Source of the DNA: Xanthoparmelia taractica
Taxonomy: Eukaryota; Ascomycota; Lecanoromycetes; Lecanorales; Parmeliaceae
Direction of reading: 5' to 3'
NCBI GenBank assembly: GCA_033085395.1
Contig: JANQBS010000144.1
Span: 39,934-103,933, forward strand
Length of the DNA stretch: 64,000 bases
The notes below the pieces were generated by a model. That model worked only from the letters and a program-made list of their open reading frames with translations. It searched no databases and was not told the DNA's origin. Of the stretch, positions 45,378-56,712 are shown in pieces; the stretch's first letter is position 1, and each line of letters begins with the position of its first letter. Made by a program: the position numbers and the translations under genes.

Positions 45378-48035
45378 TTATACAGCTTCATGATCATCAG
45401 TCCTCGTCCCCCATTCTCCTGACGGTGAACGCCGTACACTCTGGGGCCTTTGTCCTATCCCTTTCCCCATACTTCTACCAGCAGGGCGCCATAGTCCTTT
45501 GCCCCAAATCTCTTTCATCTTTCGAAGGTAAAAGCTCTTGGTGTAGAAATTCTCGGCTCTGGCTCGTCTGTTGATGTGCCGCTTCGAAAGGCCTGTGCCA
45601 AACAAAATATTAAGTCGTTGTCTACAGATCTGAGCAATTTGATCTGTGCGAACGTTCAGCCCACGCTTTCTTAATTTGTATAGAAGGTGCAAGCCCCATG
45701 CCCACTGGATTCGAGGCGTCCTTTGAAGCTGCGGAGGGCCCTCGACCGTTGGAGTATTCCTGAGCCCTCTGATGCTTCTACGTGTTTTCATTATATGCTG
45801 AAAGCCCCAAGCAACGATTGCATGCTGTGCCGATGTTGTGAAGAGGATGTCAAGAAAAAACTGAGGATTGCGGTCTGGTTTTCCTTCTAACGACACATGA
45901 CCTTCGACCAATGCCTGGTCCTCCTGAGCAGATAACAAGATCCGGTCTGAAAGGCCGGCCTTAGCTGCGGGGCTTGAATAATAGTCCACAAGCCAAAGGG
46001 CCAGATTCTCAAACTCGATCAGGCGCCCAGCCATACCTAAACGCCGCAGGATCTCTCTCCAGGATATTATAGGCACGGAGCCGCCGGATTCTATGGTCAT
46101 CTTTGAAGCCTGGATTAAGATCGATAGTTCCTCTGTTCTCTCTGCACCACGCCCGACCTGTCTCCTAGAAAGCCAACGTACACGCAGGTGCCTGCTTGAA
46201 CTGGCGCTAACAGGTATGCCCATGTGCTTCATTTCCCCTAATGTCGCCAGCACCTTCTCTCGCCACTCAAGCGTGATTTGACAGCGCAAAATCAAGTTCA
46301 TCCGTACCACTTGCAACTCATTCACCGTGCATCCAGCAGTGAGTATGGCAAACGTTCGCTCTATCTTCATCAAGTCATGGTCAGCGAAATATTGGACGAG
46401 TAACCGTTCCTGAAGGCCGCGGTCTGCAAATGTATCCGGGTGAAGATCGCAATCCACGACAGACTTCAAGACTCCGCCCTTGTTCTCCACAGCCAAACTT
46501 CGAAGAAGAGTGCAGTATACAGAATCACCGAGAGAAATACCAGCATCTCTGAGAGCATCAACATGATGGCAAATGGTGCCCGGCTCACAATTGTCTCTGA
46601 CAGCGATCTCCCTCAAGGAAAGAGGTCCAATCGCTTCTGCTGCTATCATGTGCAATCCTTTGATGACTGTGTCGACTGAGAATAGTTGGGTAGCGAAAAG
46701 CCTAGCGCAGAAGCCATCGGTCAAATGTTTTGGAGCAACCCCATGGATTTCGCCTAGCTGTCGATTCATGATCTCACGGTTTATGACTGTGTTCCTTTTG
46801 ACGAAGTCTTCTGCCATGTTCGAGATGAGGACTTTGGCGTCAGACAGCTCTCTGACGGTCTCTTCGACCCGGATTTTGTTCCCAATGTAAATGAGATGGT
46901 CGAGCAAAGGTTTGATGTCGGTGAAATCTGCGGGGAAATCTCCAATCTCAAAGAGAAGGTCATGCCATTTGAGAGCTTCCGCGTACATTTGCAACTCGCA
47001 AAAACGCCAGATAACGGTCGAGTACATCCCAGCCAACGGAGTTTCCCTGTACAGATCTCTAAAATGCGCGGAGCGACCCCACTCAAGTGACAGCTTGAAC
47101 AGCTTTTGATAATCCTCAAGTGACGGAGGGAAGTCATCTTTGAGCTTCAGATGCCAACTGTATGCCGAATTGGGGTCCTTTTTCAATGCAATCGAAACCA
47201 TACTATAGTACATCTTCGACCAAAACGTCCCCGAAGACCGCTTTATACGTATGGCGTAGATGAGTGTCTCTTCAAGTAGCCCGGAACCGTAAAAGCCTGC
47301 CCGAATAAGATAATCCCAAAGCCGATCTGCCATGATGCCCTGTGTCGGCAATTGTAAGCGCCGTTGAAATATCTCCTTGTATATCGCCATTGTCCCTTGG
47401 GGGCCATGATGCCGTCTCCGAAAGACAATCAGCTCCAGCCACAATTCCCAATCGTGAGTGTGTAATGGGTCGTCGACCAGGCGCGGTCCTCGGAGAGCCC
47501 GCGCTTCAAGGTTAGACTGGTACTGATACTGCTCAAATGTCACCAAGTGACTTCTCCAGGCCCTATTGCTCCCTCTGGCCTTGATAGGTAGACCTAATTG
47601 ACGTCCTAAGCTAAGATTGCTGCCGTGGACATCATGTTCGGTCACCGGAATCATCTGAATACCTGGCCGGGCTGCCGGCCCAAACAGTCCCGGCCCCTTG
47701 ACGCCTTGGAGTTCTTGAGCATTGGACAAGCGTGTGTGTGCTTTTGGTATATCAGGCCGATTTTGTACAATAGCTCCCTTGCCATTTGTATCGTCCTTGG
47801 TCGTCGATTGAAACTTCCTGATCGAGAAAGCGGCTGTCCTAGACCCAATAAGCTGCTCCTCCGCGCTGTCTTTCTTGTGGCGTTTCCTCCGTCGTCCCTT
47901 CCGTCGATTTTTGGTGGTGGTGGGGGTTGAAAGGCAACAGTGCTGGCAAAAGCCGGCGCCATTTGGGTGCACCGCGCTGTGCAGATTAAAAATCGTAGAT
48001 TGTCTTGGAAGTAGTCTCTGCAGCGCCAGACGCAT
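45378..48035 (-). CDS. Mitochondrial pentatricopeptide-repeat-like protein
   Basis: A single exon of 885 residues from the ATG at 48035. The N-terminus is basic and Ser-rich (MRLALQRLLPRQSTIFNLHS), as in mitochondrial presequences, followed by a Lys/Arg-rich block (KNRRKGRRRKRHKK). The body is helical with degenerate ~35-residue pairs such as YSTVIWRFCELQMYAEALKW and IKPLLDHLIYIGNKIRVEE, typical of fungal PPR proteins that bind mitochondrial transcripts. The basic C-terminus includes GLSKRHINRRARA. Which RNA it serves is unknown. Its stop lies only 155 bp upstream of the haspin start on the same strand. Confidence 0.82.
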   Translation of the reverse strand: MRLALQRLLPRQSTIFNLHSAVHPNGAGFCQHCCLSTPTTTKNRRKGRRRKRHKKDSAEEQLIGSRTAAFSIRKFQSTTKDDTNGKGAIVQNRPDIPKAHTRLSNAQELQGVKGPGLFGPAARPGIQMIPVTEHDVHGSNLSLGRQLGLPIKARGSNRAWRSHLVTFEQYQYQSNLEARALRGPRLVDDPLHTHDWELWLELIVFRRRHHGPQGTMAIYKEIFQRRLQLPTQGIMADRLWDYLIRAGFYGSGLLEETLIYAIRIKRSSGTFWSKMYYSMVSIALKKDPNSAYSWHLKLKDDFPPSLEDYQKLFKLSLEWGRSAHFRDLYRETPLAGMYSTVIWRFCELQMYAEALKWHDLLFEIGDFPADFTDIKPLLDHLIYIGNKIRVEETVRELSDAKVLISNMAEDFVKRNTVINREIMNRQLGEIHGVAPKHLTDGFCARLFATQLFSVDTVIKGLHMIAAEAIGPLSLREIAVRDNCEPGTICHHVDALRDAGISLGDSVYCTLLRSLAVENKGGVLKSVVDCDLHPDTFADRGLQERLLVQYFADHDLMKIERTFAILTAGCTVNELQVVRMNLILRCQITLEWREKVLATLGEMKHMGIPVSASSSRHLRVRWLSRRQVGRGAERTEELSILIQASKMTIESGGSVPIISWREILRRLGMAGRLIEFENLALWLVDYYSSPAAKAGLSDRILLSAQEDQALVEGHVSLEGKPDRNPQFFLDILFTTSAQHAIVAWGFQHIMKTRRSIRGLRNTPTVEGPPQLQRTPRIQWAWGLHLLYKLRKRGLNVRTDQIAQICRQRLNILFGTGLSKRHINRRARAENFYTKSFYLRKMKEIWGKGLWRPAGRSMGKGIGQRPQSVRRSPSGEWGTRTDDHEAV

Positions 48036-48628
48036 AAATCTATTCGGGCATTGGTGCTACGAGTGGGCGTGGAAGTAGAGGTCGAATTTCTGGACAGGAG
48101 CTTTGGTGCCAAGCCACGAGAATCGTTCCTCGGCATTAGCCCCTATCAGGCCTAGGGTGAGCGCTGCTATAGAAGTACGATGTAAATCCAAACGGCGTCA
48201 AGAAGAAATGTGATACTTGCAATGATAACAGTCGCAGCTCAATCTACCCTTGCTGTCCGTACCATACAGTTCATCAAACTCCAACCAATGCTGGTTCGCT
48301 GCTCCTTTGCTTTTCTTCGTAGTTTCATAGGGTACAACAAACCATCTTTGCATGAACCGCGCTGTTGAAATTTGGCCCCCAAATGTTGATGCAGGGATGA
48401 TTCCCAGCCTTCTCACGGGAGCTGCTCTACCAGCCACCCAATTTTTATGTTAAGTAGAGCCTGCTTCAGGGGAGCATTCAATCAAGCAATCCATTTTCTC
48501 AACATTATCGTACCTGATTTTCAACACGCGCCGCATAGTTGCATTGCGATCTCAGCCTCACCATGTTCCCGTAATCCAGGCCTCTCAGTTTCTGCGTTTT
48601 CATACGAGCTATCTGACTTCGGACTGCT
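48036..48628. promoter_or_regulatory. Divergent intergenic region
   Basis: About 590 bp between the PPR-like gene and the next plus-strand gene. A short minus-strand frame at 48198-48437 is not convincing. Confidence 0.45.
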
Positions 48629-50825
48629 ATGGCTGCAAATGATCTCGTTGTGTCCACCTATCCTTATTCTCACATATCTCGCCACCAATTTGATGCTCTT
48701 CTAGCATCTCACAGAGCTTTCCATGAAGTAGCCATCAAGGTCACCGATATACTTCAAGACCCATCCAAATCGGCATACTATCAGTCACTTCCTAGTAAAG
48801 CTGAAGACGATATTAACCTGAAATACCTAGATTATCGGCTAAATGTCTTGAAAGGTAACAGCGATATTAGTAATCACAGCGAGCGGCATGCTCCACATCA
48901 ACAGGAGCGTAAGCCTGCTCCGGATGCTCCGGATGAAGCACTGTCAAATTCCACTTTCAGGCTGGAGAACATAAGAGCAAGGAAAGCATACAACCAAAAA
49001 CGACAAAGAAGTATCAACTTCTATGCCCGTGCCTCAGGACTATCTCCTGACGCTAAGTATGACTTCCAATGTATGCTCGCATCATGACCGCGTTCTTCCA
49101 AATCTGTCTGTTAATTCATGAACCAAAGACCAGTTCTTTCCCGACGATGTATACCAACAGCTGGAGCGTAGACCAGAAGCCATCGGGTTCGACCCCTGGG
49201 AGTGGGCTGGCAAACCCCCAGATACTTCGGATATCGATGTCTATGACGCTTTTCATCAAGGAGACCATGGAATGCGCCTTCAGAAGATGGTGCTATGTCG
49301 TAAGTCCGAGCTCATGGAGGCGCTGTTCCCCTTGAGAACCAGCAACATATTGCAATGCATGTCGTGGCCAGAACTCGAATACTCCTACGGACTCTATCTG
49401 AACGATATAATTACTCGCTTAGGATTTGGTAAATGTGATAACATCACCGGTTACATGTACGGCGACATCACGTCCGTGATTATCGAGGTCGGGAGGTTCT
49501 TCACAGAGCTTGACTATTCAACTCGGCCTAAGAATTTCTATGATGGAAGTATTCCCAACGCTGCCGGACCTTTTGTGAATGGACCGTGGTCTGAAGACGT
49601 ACGCAAGCACTTTACCCTGAATGAGTTGCACCACCGTTGTCACAAAAAAGAGCTGATCAAGGATTGGGAGGGTAACAATATCTTTCGACTGGTCTTCGGC
49701 TCAGCATCTAGCAACCGTATAAATGAACGTCAAGCCGAACTCATGTATATACTTGAGGCGATATTCGCCATTAACAGAGCCAGACGGAAAAATTGGCCTT
49801 TGCGAAGACTCATATCCGAGGAAGAGAGCCAGATGTTCATACTCGATTTTCTTGGACTTTTCGATGATCTGGATCCGCAAAATCACCTTGAGCAGTCAAG
49901 CGGTCAGGTTTTTGCAGCCCATGATCTCAATCTCCAGACACTGATGAGCCTTGGCGGTCTTCAAATTGTCTGGAGCGACTGTATTGACGATCACCTGCGA
50001 CTTGCAACCTCTTCGCGAACCTTGACATTATTCTGGAACGTCAGTTTACTGGATCAATCACTGCTTTTCTGGTACAACGCTCATTCCTTGAAGAATTTTG
50101 GGGACGGCATGGATTCACATCATCCGAAAAACATAAGAGATTCCAACTTCCACGCCCTGTACGAGCTCAGAAACACTTATCGGCTCCTCTTCCTTAACGT
50201 GAAAGCCAAGCAATTCACAACGACCGAGACCTGCGCTGTCAAAAATGCCACCAGGAGGCTAGGCATAATGATCCACGATCTTCGAGTGGATATCAAGAGC
50301 TCTCGTGCGCGTAATATACTCAAGCACATTTTGAACACTCCAATACCTGAAAATCTTAGACGAGGAGGACCCGAGAATGCCAAGCTGCGTCAGCGACGTC
50401 TCTGGTGGCCTATCGATCGTGCCCTTAACAGACTCCACACTCTCACCCATGGAAACCCTCCGCCTAGCACGATTGCCACCCACCTCGCATCTGGCCCGCC
50501 CTAATCTTTAGACCTCTGTTGGCATCTTGAAAACATCCTTCTTCCTTACCCGGCACTGCTTGGCGAAAGCGATTCCATGCGTTCATTTAGTCACTTTCCG
50601 CGCTTCGGCTCTCGACTCCGCGAGATCAAGTTCTACATGGACAACCAGAGACCGAGTGGCTGGTATCAGATTTGGAAAGATAAACGTGATCGTGTGCAGT
50701 ACGTAACATTCTGGGCTGTGCTAGTGTTTGGCACGATCAGTATCATATTAGCGTTGATCAGTATTGCTGTGAGTAGTGCGCAAACTGTAGCTGCCTTTCG
50801 ACCTGTTCCAGGTGGCAGTAAATGA
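48629..50825 (+). CDS. Fungal-specific protein of unknown function with C-terminal membrane anchor; in-frame TAA near the 3' end
   Basis: Exons 48629-49070 and 49129 onward encode 605 residues to a TAA at 50502-50504. The same frame then stays open to 50825 and encodes SFSHFPRFGSRLREIKFYMD, GWYQIWKDKRDRVQYVTFW and the hydrophobic AVLVFGTISIILALISIAVS. This is the usual C-terminus of a large fungal family, in which a -LWKDKR-..-YTFW- motif precedes a membrane helix. The central part has LRLATSSRTLTLFWNVSLLD, also typical. So the annotated gene should probably extend to 50825, either by an intron that removes the TAA (candidate acceptor CTAATCTTTAG at 50514; donor uncertain) or as a gene recently broken by a stop. 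Function is unknown; the family is patchily distributed and expanded in filamentous fungi. Confidence 0.65.
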
Positions 50826-51434
50826 GTCAGTATGGAGCCAGCTCAAGAGGCTTTGACGAGCCTGTTCCGCACCCAGAAGTGGATTTTTGTCATAGAAAAA
50901 TGCGCTCAACAATTCTGATCTCTCGAGTACTGGAGAACATGTCTCATTGTCGCCGGGCCTTCTTTAGTGAATAGTCTATAGGCGTCCTAATTTCCTCGAG
51001 ATGCGGTGGCTGGATGACTACGGTATAGACTTTTCGTAACAACTAGGTAAGGTAGAGACTAATTTGTTCTAATGTCCTAACTCACTTCTTGGCTTTGACG
51101 TCGTCTAAGGGCGTGTTTTCCACACTGCCTATCTCTGACTTCCAAACGAATATGTGTTCGACGTGTCTAGTGCCTTCCATAAGTCATTCCATGCATACAA
51201 CCGTTCTTCTATGCATATCCTTTGTTCTCCACATGTGTATGGCCGTGTAGCCTAATAGTTTGTTGGCCATGAAGTCTTATACCTCATGGAACCCACCATC
51301 CAACACTATACTTTCTATCATTCACAACTGCACCTGTTGATAGGATAAAGTCACTGTTGAGTTTGACGAACAAGTACAGAACTCCCTTTTCCCATATGCA
51401 ACAACTAATAACCTTCTTTCAGGAGTGCCTGACG
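50826..51434. other. Intergenic
   Basis: About 600 bp with no recognised feature. Confidence 0.4.
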
Positions 51435-52082
51435 ATGGATCAACTCCGCTTTGACTTGACGTGGTTGCCGGCGGAGCTATACCGAGTCCAGTACCCCAAA
51501 AGTCAAACCACATATTGCTCTGCTACTGGACTTCGTGCCAGAGATACGAGCACCTTCTATTCTGAAAACGAAAAGGACGCCTTCCGCCAATCGATCGTCA
51601 ATCAATTCACTTGGAGTTGGCGTCAACCTACTCCATACATCACCGTCTTCTCCAACAAAAAGCACGCAGAGAACTGGGCACTCAGCTATAGCAGGCGTGT
51701 AGGGGACAGCTGCGAGGTCATAAGAATAGATAGCCGGGAGCTGCGGCATGTCTATGTCTTCAAGTTGAGCGACCTCCAGGCCCGCTTGGACTGTGAGGTT
51801 CCGGTAGGAGCGTCACAGCATGTTGAGGGGGCTTGTGTGTGTCTACACCGCATTCGGAAACGTGCTATACTTGGATCCAAAACTACTGAGGAAATTAAAG
51901 ATGGTATGCAATCGATATGTTAGACAGACACAGATTTAGACGGTACTGACCATCGTGCAGAGCGAGAAGGGTCAGTGTGCCGAGGAAGTCTCGATTGGGT
52001 CGACAGTTACGGTGATGACATCTATGAAGGTGCCGAAATTCTGAACGATGATATTATCAAGAGGATCGAAGGAGACCGGTGA
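51435..52082 (+). CDS. DUF7587-like fungal protein
   Basis: Exons 51435-51903 and 51961-52082 give 196 residues. It starts FDLTWLPAELYRVQYPKSQT, continues with an ARDTSTFY motif, FTWSWRQPTPYITVFSNKKH and HAENWALSY, then EVIRIDSRELRHVYVFKLSD. This pattern is the fungal DUF7587 type, which occurs alone or at the end of larger proteins and has no known biochemical function. The fold might resemble ADP-ribosyltransferase-like domains (paired start R-x-Q/Y and later S-x-W elements), but that is speculation. I chose the ATG at 51435 because the conserved block begins just after it. Confidence 0.68.
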
Positions 52083-53731
52083 AGTCGTGACAGCAAGTCT
52101 TTCATGCCCTTCTAGTTTCATGAGGAGGAAACGGTGAGAACATCAAAGTACAAGGTTCGCCGGCGATTTTTGTGTTCAAATTCAACAAGACTACACAAAC
52201 ATCAAATCAGATCTAAATCAAGCTCAAGAATAGAAAGTTGCATGGGACCTGGTCCACAGTTGGGTGGTGCGTCGTCTTATGATTGAGATACATCCGCCGT
52301 TGCTGTGGCTGGACTTGCGTTGCTTGAATTCATGCGACTTCTTCATAGCTCTGCCTGCAGAAAGAGCGTCTACGTAATTCTCAACAACAGTGTTAACCAC
52401 CTCGTATAATCTTATCTCTGACATTCTATTTAAATCCGACCAATTGACTAGGATAGGGTGTAATCGATCTGCTGAAGTGCGAAGTCTGTTCAAGGGTAGA
52501 ATCAATGGTGCAGATCTTGGGCCACAAGGGATCCGAGATATTGGCGTAGGAGCGACGACTTCATCAAAGCTGCAATGGAACACGCATTCATTCAGAGGAC
52601 TGATCGTGGATGACATCGCCCACGGTGATGCGTCTTAATCCCTTTCAACATAAAAGATTTATAAAGTGCGGACAGTAATTCGATCTCGCGCCCTCGAGAA
52701 TATGTCCGCATGTACGCTACTGTTGCTGCTTATTATTGGGACAAACACATGGAGAGAGAGAGCTATGAAGTAAGATGATGTGCGCTGGCGTCAATTTTGC
52801 CTCTTGATCATAGGCCTTAAAGCTGCGCCGACAGCGGTTAAGCGAATCACTTCAGGGTCCCGCCTTGTGGCTGGGAAGCTGATAATCTTTGCACAATACA
52901 AAGTCCGTACTCTCCGTTGGTGCTTACCGTACGAAATCCACTCCAGATCAGCCATCTCTAGAAAGCTGTGGACGCTGCGGACCGGGTGATGCTCAGGGAA
53001 GAGCGCCGCCGGCGTGGGAAATCAACAGGGGTTGAGTTTGGATTTCTCTCAGTAGCGCCGGAGATGAAAGATCTCTGACGGGACGAGTGTCTTCGAACAA
53101 GAATTCGGAGAGAGGACCAGGCTAGTTGGGACTTTGATCACAAGGCAGATATCCACTGTTGGTGTTTATGCAAGGGGTACAAACGAAGAAAAAATCTTTA
53201 AATGCTCGGCTGGATAGGTAGAATCATCAAGGAATCGACGACGAACGGTTTATATCTAGCTCAGCAAACACAGGGTCGAAGTCGGGATCACCTACATACC
53301 TACCTCAGATATTTTTTAAATAGAGTAATCCCATCGGTAGAGTGTCCAGAGCGTGGTCAGTCGCTTTCAGGCTCCAAGCCACATCTACAAGTGGTAGGGA
53401 AGCCCAGAAGCCCACAATCCGAGCTGCTCCGGATGGTTTCGCTTCAATCTAGCCTCGTATTGGTTGTACAACCGTGGCGTCTCCCGGCCGAGGTAGTTTA
53501 CGAGGTATGTCCCCAGCGAAATGATGCTAAGAATCGGCTTCTTAATCCTGAGTTCTTTAATAATTGCAGATGGCCGTCTACATACCATTCTTGTAACACT
53601 AATATTTCCAATTTTTAAATGTTAGAATTGTACCACACATACAGGTATTCCTTGCGTACCATTGGGATGGAACATCAGCCTAGAACTGCCTAGCAAGAGG
53701 TACGCTGCGGGCACCTCTTTCTATTCCGTGA
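52083..53731. other. Gene-poor intergenic region
   Basis: About 1.65 kb with no recognised gene. A minus-strand frame at 52224-52616 (130 codons) has mixed composition but no family resemblance. Confidence 0.45.
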
Positions 53732-54535
53732 CTAGTCACTTATTGCAGTCCTCTTCGCTGGCCTGACCATCCAGATGAACTTTTGTTGGTCCCTTCCCGC
53801 CCACTTATCCGGTAGAACAATTACATGGTCGTAAAGGGGTTTGAAACCCTCTGACTCATACAGGTGTCGCGCGTGATCCGATGCCTCCACAACAGTCTAC
53901 CAGTCATACATCAGCTTCGAGACAGCTTATGTGTAGTTGGGCTACGGGGCTGGTTAGAGACACTTACCTCAACACCCATCTCGTCTGCAATAGCAGTCCC
54001 CCATCTGACAAGCATGCGGCCAGCACCGCGCCTCTGGTAGTCCGGATCGACTGTCATAATATCCAATGCTGTGGTACGAAAAAATCGCTCAGCACTGCAG
54101 CCTCTCAGAAAGCAGATTGACCTCTAGAGCTGCATTCGACTTACAGACTAGTCTTCCAGCTGATTTCTTGATTGCCTCTCTTCGCGGCACAAGGAATTCG
54201 CGAAACAGGTACTGCGCGTACTCCTTCTGATCCGGCCCTTGCCAGAATTCTCCCTCCAGCTCTGCCTCCTTAGGTACCGTCCCCTTGTAAACATTCCACT
54301 TAGCCAGCGCGATCATCTTCCCTGTCTGCATGTCTGTGACTTTAACGAAGGTTGTATTAGGGTCGCTTTGCTTAATGGCGAGCAGGCGCTCACCTCCACG
54401 CTTGCGGCCTAATTCTTGGTCGTGGTCTGGGAAACAGGCATCTATGTAAGGATGTTCGTGACCAAAGGCTGAGGATAGAATCGCGAAGCCACGGTCCATG
54501 TCGCCATCGGTGCAGGTCTCAAGCTTGAAAGACAT
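53732..54535 (-). CDS. GNAT-family N-acetyltransferase
   Basis: Exons 54535-54145, 54068-53968 and 53896-53732 give 218 residues. The acetyl-CoA site is visible as LDIMTVDPDYQRRGAGRML (Q/R-x-x-G-x-G/A), with the following helix VRWGTAIADEMG. VVEASDHARHLYESEGF is the usual fourth motif. The N-terminal half matches fungal GNATs with an FWQGP-type loop. The family transfers acetyl from acetyl-CoA to amines of small molecules or proteins; the substrate is unknown. Confidence 0.86.
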
Positions 54536-56378
54536 GGTGGAAGCCTGAGCTCTAGCTCAAGATTGTGTTTGACTGGATTGTATTGGGGAAGCAGATTTGT
54601 AGTGGTTTTCTTACTACCCTCCTGAAATCTTGAGGCTTATGTGGACGGTTTGATTACAAACCGAGCATTCACAGCCTTGCGCCCTACCCCACTTGACAGA
54701 CATCCATATCACTGATATTTGCTGAATCCTGAGACCGTGAACAAATACAAGCATCCTATCAATGCAGTCTCATCCCCAATCCTGGCATGAGTTCCCTTCT
54801 TGCCCTAAAAGCCCAATCTCCGTGAACGAAAATTTATGGGCCAGAGTGAGTTGTCCTTCAGCCGGCGGATCTTACCCCCTTTAACCCCACGTATATCGCC
54901 CAGCTTGTTGATGTGTGGAAATGCAGATACAGGATGAATTTTTCTAATAACATATGTGCATCTCGTCACATCGCAACCTTGGGCAATCAGAGCTACTTTT
55001 CTCGAGGCTCGGGGAAATGGCTAGCATCACTTCGAAATCGTGCATAATTCATCCCAGCATTTGTTCACATGCATAGCCGCCCCCGCTCCCTAGAATCTAG
55101 ACAAGGCACATAACTCCCCGAATAAGAGTTTGAATCTGCTTACCAGAATAGGCCTACGTGTACATGATAGAGGTTGATATGGTGATTGGGTCCATTGGTA
55201 AGACTGTGTAAGGATACATTCCTTACCCCTGGGGGCAGTTCGTTCATCAAATCCACAATAAGACAGGTGTTTCGCGCGATAAGGCTGAATCGGGTCTTGC
55301 AGAAGTCGCTGTTCGTAGTCGCCGGAGGGTGTTCTAGAAGACGAATCCGTCCGACGTGATAGAGGACTCACAGAGATTTTTCAATGGAAGACTTGAGTGA
55401 AGAATGGAATATCGACTTCCACTAATCTCTGTACAGGAGTCATCCTGTTGGTCTATAAATATAAGTCTCATTATACTAATGGCGACTATAAGTTAGAATA
55501 TATAATTATCTCTCTCTAGACCTCAACTCTCCATTCGATTACAATGATATGCGAACTCTTAGTAATCGTACAGCAGAAAACCGTCTTGGATAAGTAGGCA
55601 TATCATGAGTCCCGCACGCTCACATAACCGTTAGTATATTTGTCGTCTATAGTATGAATCTCTTTTCATTGTTCCGTCCGACTACTATGCCAGCTTAATC
55701 GTAACAATGTTTGATTCCCTGTGATACTCCTTGGCTGCTGGCGCTGAGATGGAAAGCGAAGAAGAATGGCATTGTGATGCATTAATTTTGATACTCATCG
55801 TTCAACGAGTCCTCTATACATCTTCTCCTTTGGAGCCGGCGTACAGTAGCTTGCTGGAAGTAGTATGCTTCTTGTGCCTTTATTTCTTTCTCTCTTTCCC
55901 CCTTACACCTCGAGGTCCACAAAGAAAGCCTCTCAATTCGTCAAAAAGTCGAACTTTTATTTCCCGACGAGTCATAGTGCGAGGAGAATCTTGTCAATGG
56001 TTCATTAAGTCAAGCTATCTCTCGATATCATTACACGGAGATACTCTTACACGGAGACAGGCTGCCGATTTCCAACACCCTCAAGTAATTCCTCCTTTAT
56101 CCTCATCGGCGCCGATCCATGCTACTGGATAAAATTATCCTCACGGCGTAAGATCATGGCGAGGCCATAGGATAGCATCCATGACCGCGCCAAACTGTCC
56201 TATTTTGATTGCATGGTATGTTACGCGTCGGGTATCGACCGCCGCACTATTGAGATGAATCCGGTTCTCTCGTTAGCAAGGGCATTACTCTTAAATACTA
56301 TGGTTCCAAGCTGTTGATCAGGGGGTGAGTCACGACTTACGTAGAAGTATCCTTCGAGGCAGATGTTGTCATGTGTTT
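54536..56378. other. Gene-poor, partly AT-rich region
   Basis: About 1.8 kb with only short frames. An AT-rich stretch lies at 55450-55520 (ATATATAATTATC). It may hold decayed repeats, but I could not identify any by eye. Confidence 0.45.
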
Positions 56379-56567
56379 TCACCCGCCCAGTGAGGTCGTT
56401 GATGTATTTTGGGACTGGCGACCTTTGAGCAACTTGGCCTGCTCGGTGCTTGAAGTATTTTGGTACTGGCGACCTTTGAGCAACTTGATGACCTGCTCGG
56501 GTTCGGTGGCGGGCATGGCGATAATTAGGGCGGTGAATAATGCTAGGAGGAGGATAGAGAAACGCAT
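56379..56567 (-). CDS. Tiny secreted peptide precursor with an internal duplication
   Basis: A 62-residue frame. Residues 1-18 are a strong signal peptide (MRFSILLLALFTALIIAMPA). The mature part is two near-identical units: EQVIKLLKGRQYQNTSST and EQAKLLKGRQSQNTSTTS. Each carries LLKGRQ-x-QNTS with a potential N-glycosylation site (NTS). The DNA shows the same direct duplication of about 54 bp. A TATATAAA box lies at 56712-56705, about 138 bp upstream on the coding strand. It could be a processed repeat peptide, a small effector-like protein or a fortuitous frame. No dibasic Kex2 site is present between the units. I recognise no family. Confidence 0.5.
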   Translation of the reverse strand: MRFSILLLALFTALIIAMPATEPEQVIKLLKGRQYQNTSSTEQAKLLKGRQSQNTSTTSLGG

Positions 56568-56704
56568 GGTGGAGATGAATGTGGTGTAGATCTCGTAGGC
56601 TTTCGTAGGTGACGGAAGTGATAGGAAGCTTTGTGTTGGATGTTCTGCAGACCTGGGAGTATGATGATGATGATGATGGTTCCTTTGTGCTGGGAATTGG
56701 CCTG

Positions 56705-56712
56705 TTTATATA
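56705..56712 (-). promoter_or_regulatory. Candidate TATA box for the small secreted peptide gene
   Basis: TATATAAA on the minus strand, about 138 bp upstream of the ATG at 56567. Confidence 0.4.

Noticed and set aside
52224..52616. 130-codon minus-strand frame
   Set aside because: No recognisable family, signal peptide or splice continuation.
55440..55560. AT-rich patch considered as a mutated transposon remnant
   Set aside because: No terminal repeats, duplication or coding remains could be seen by eye.
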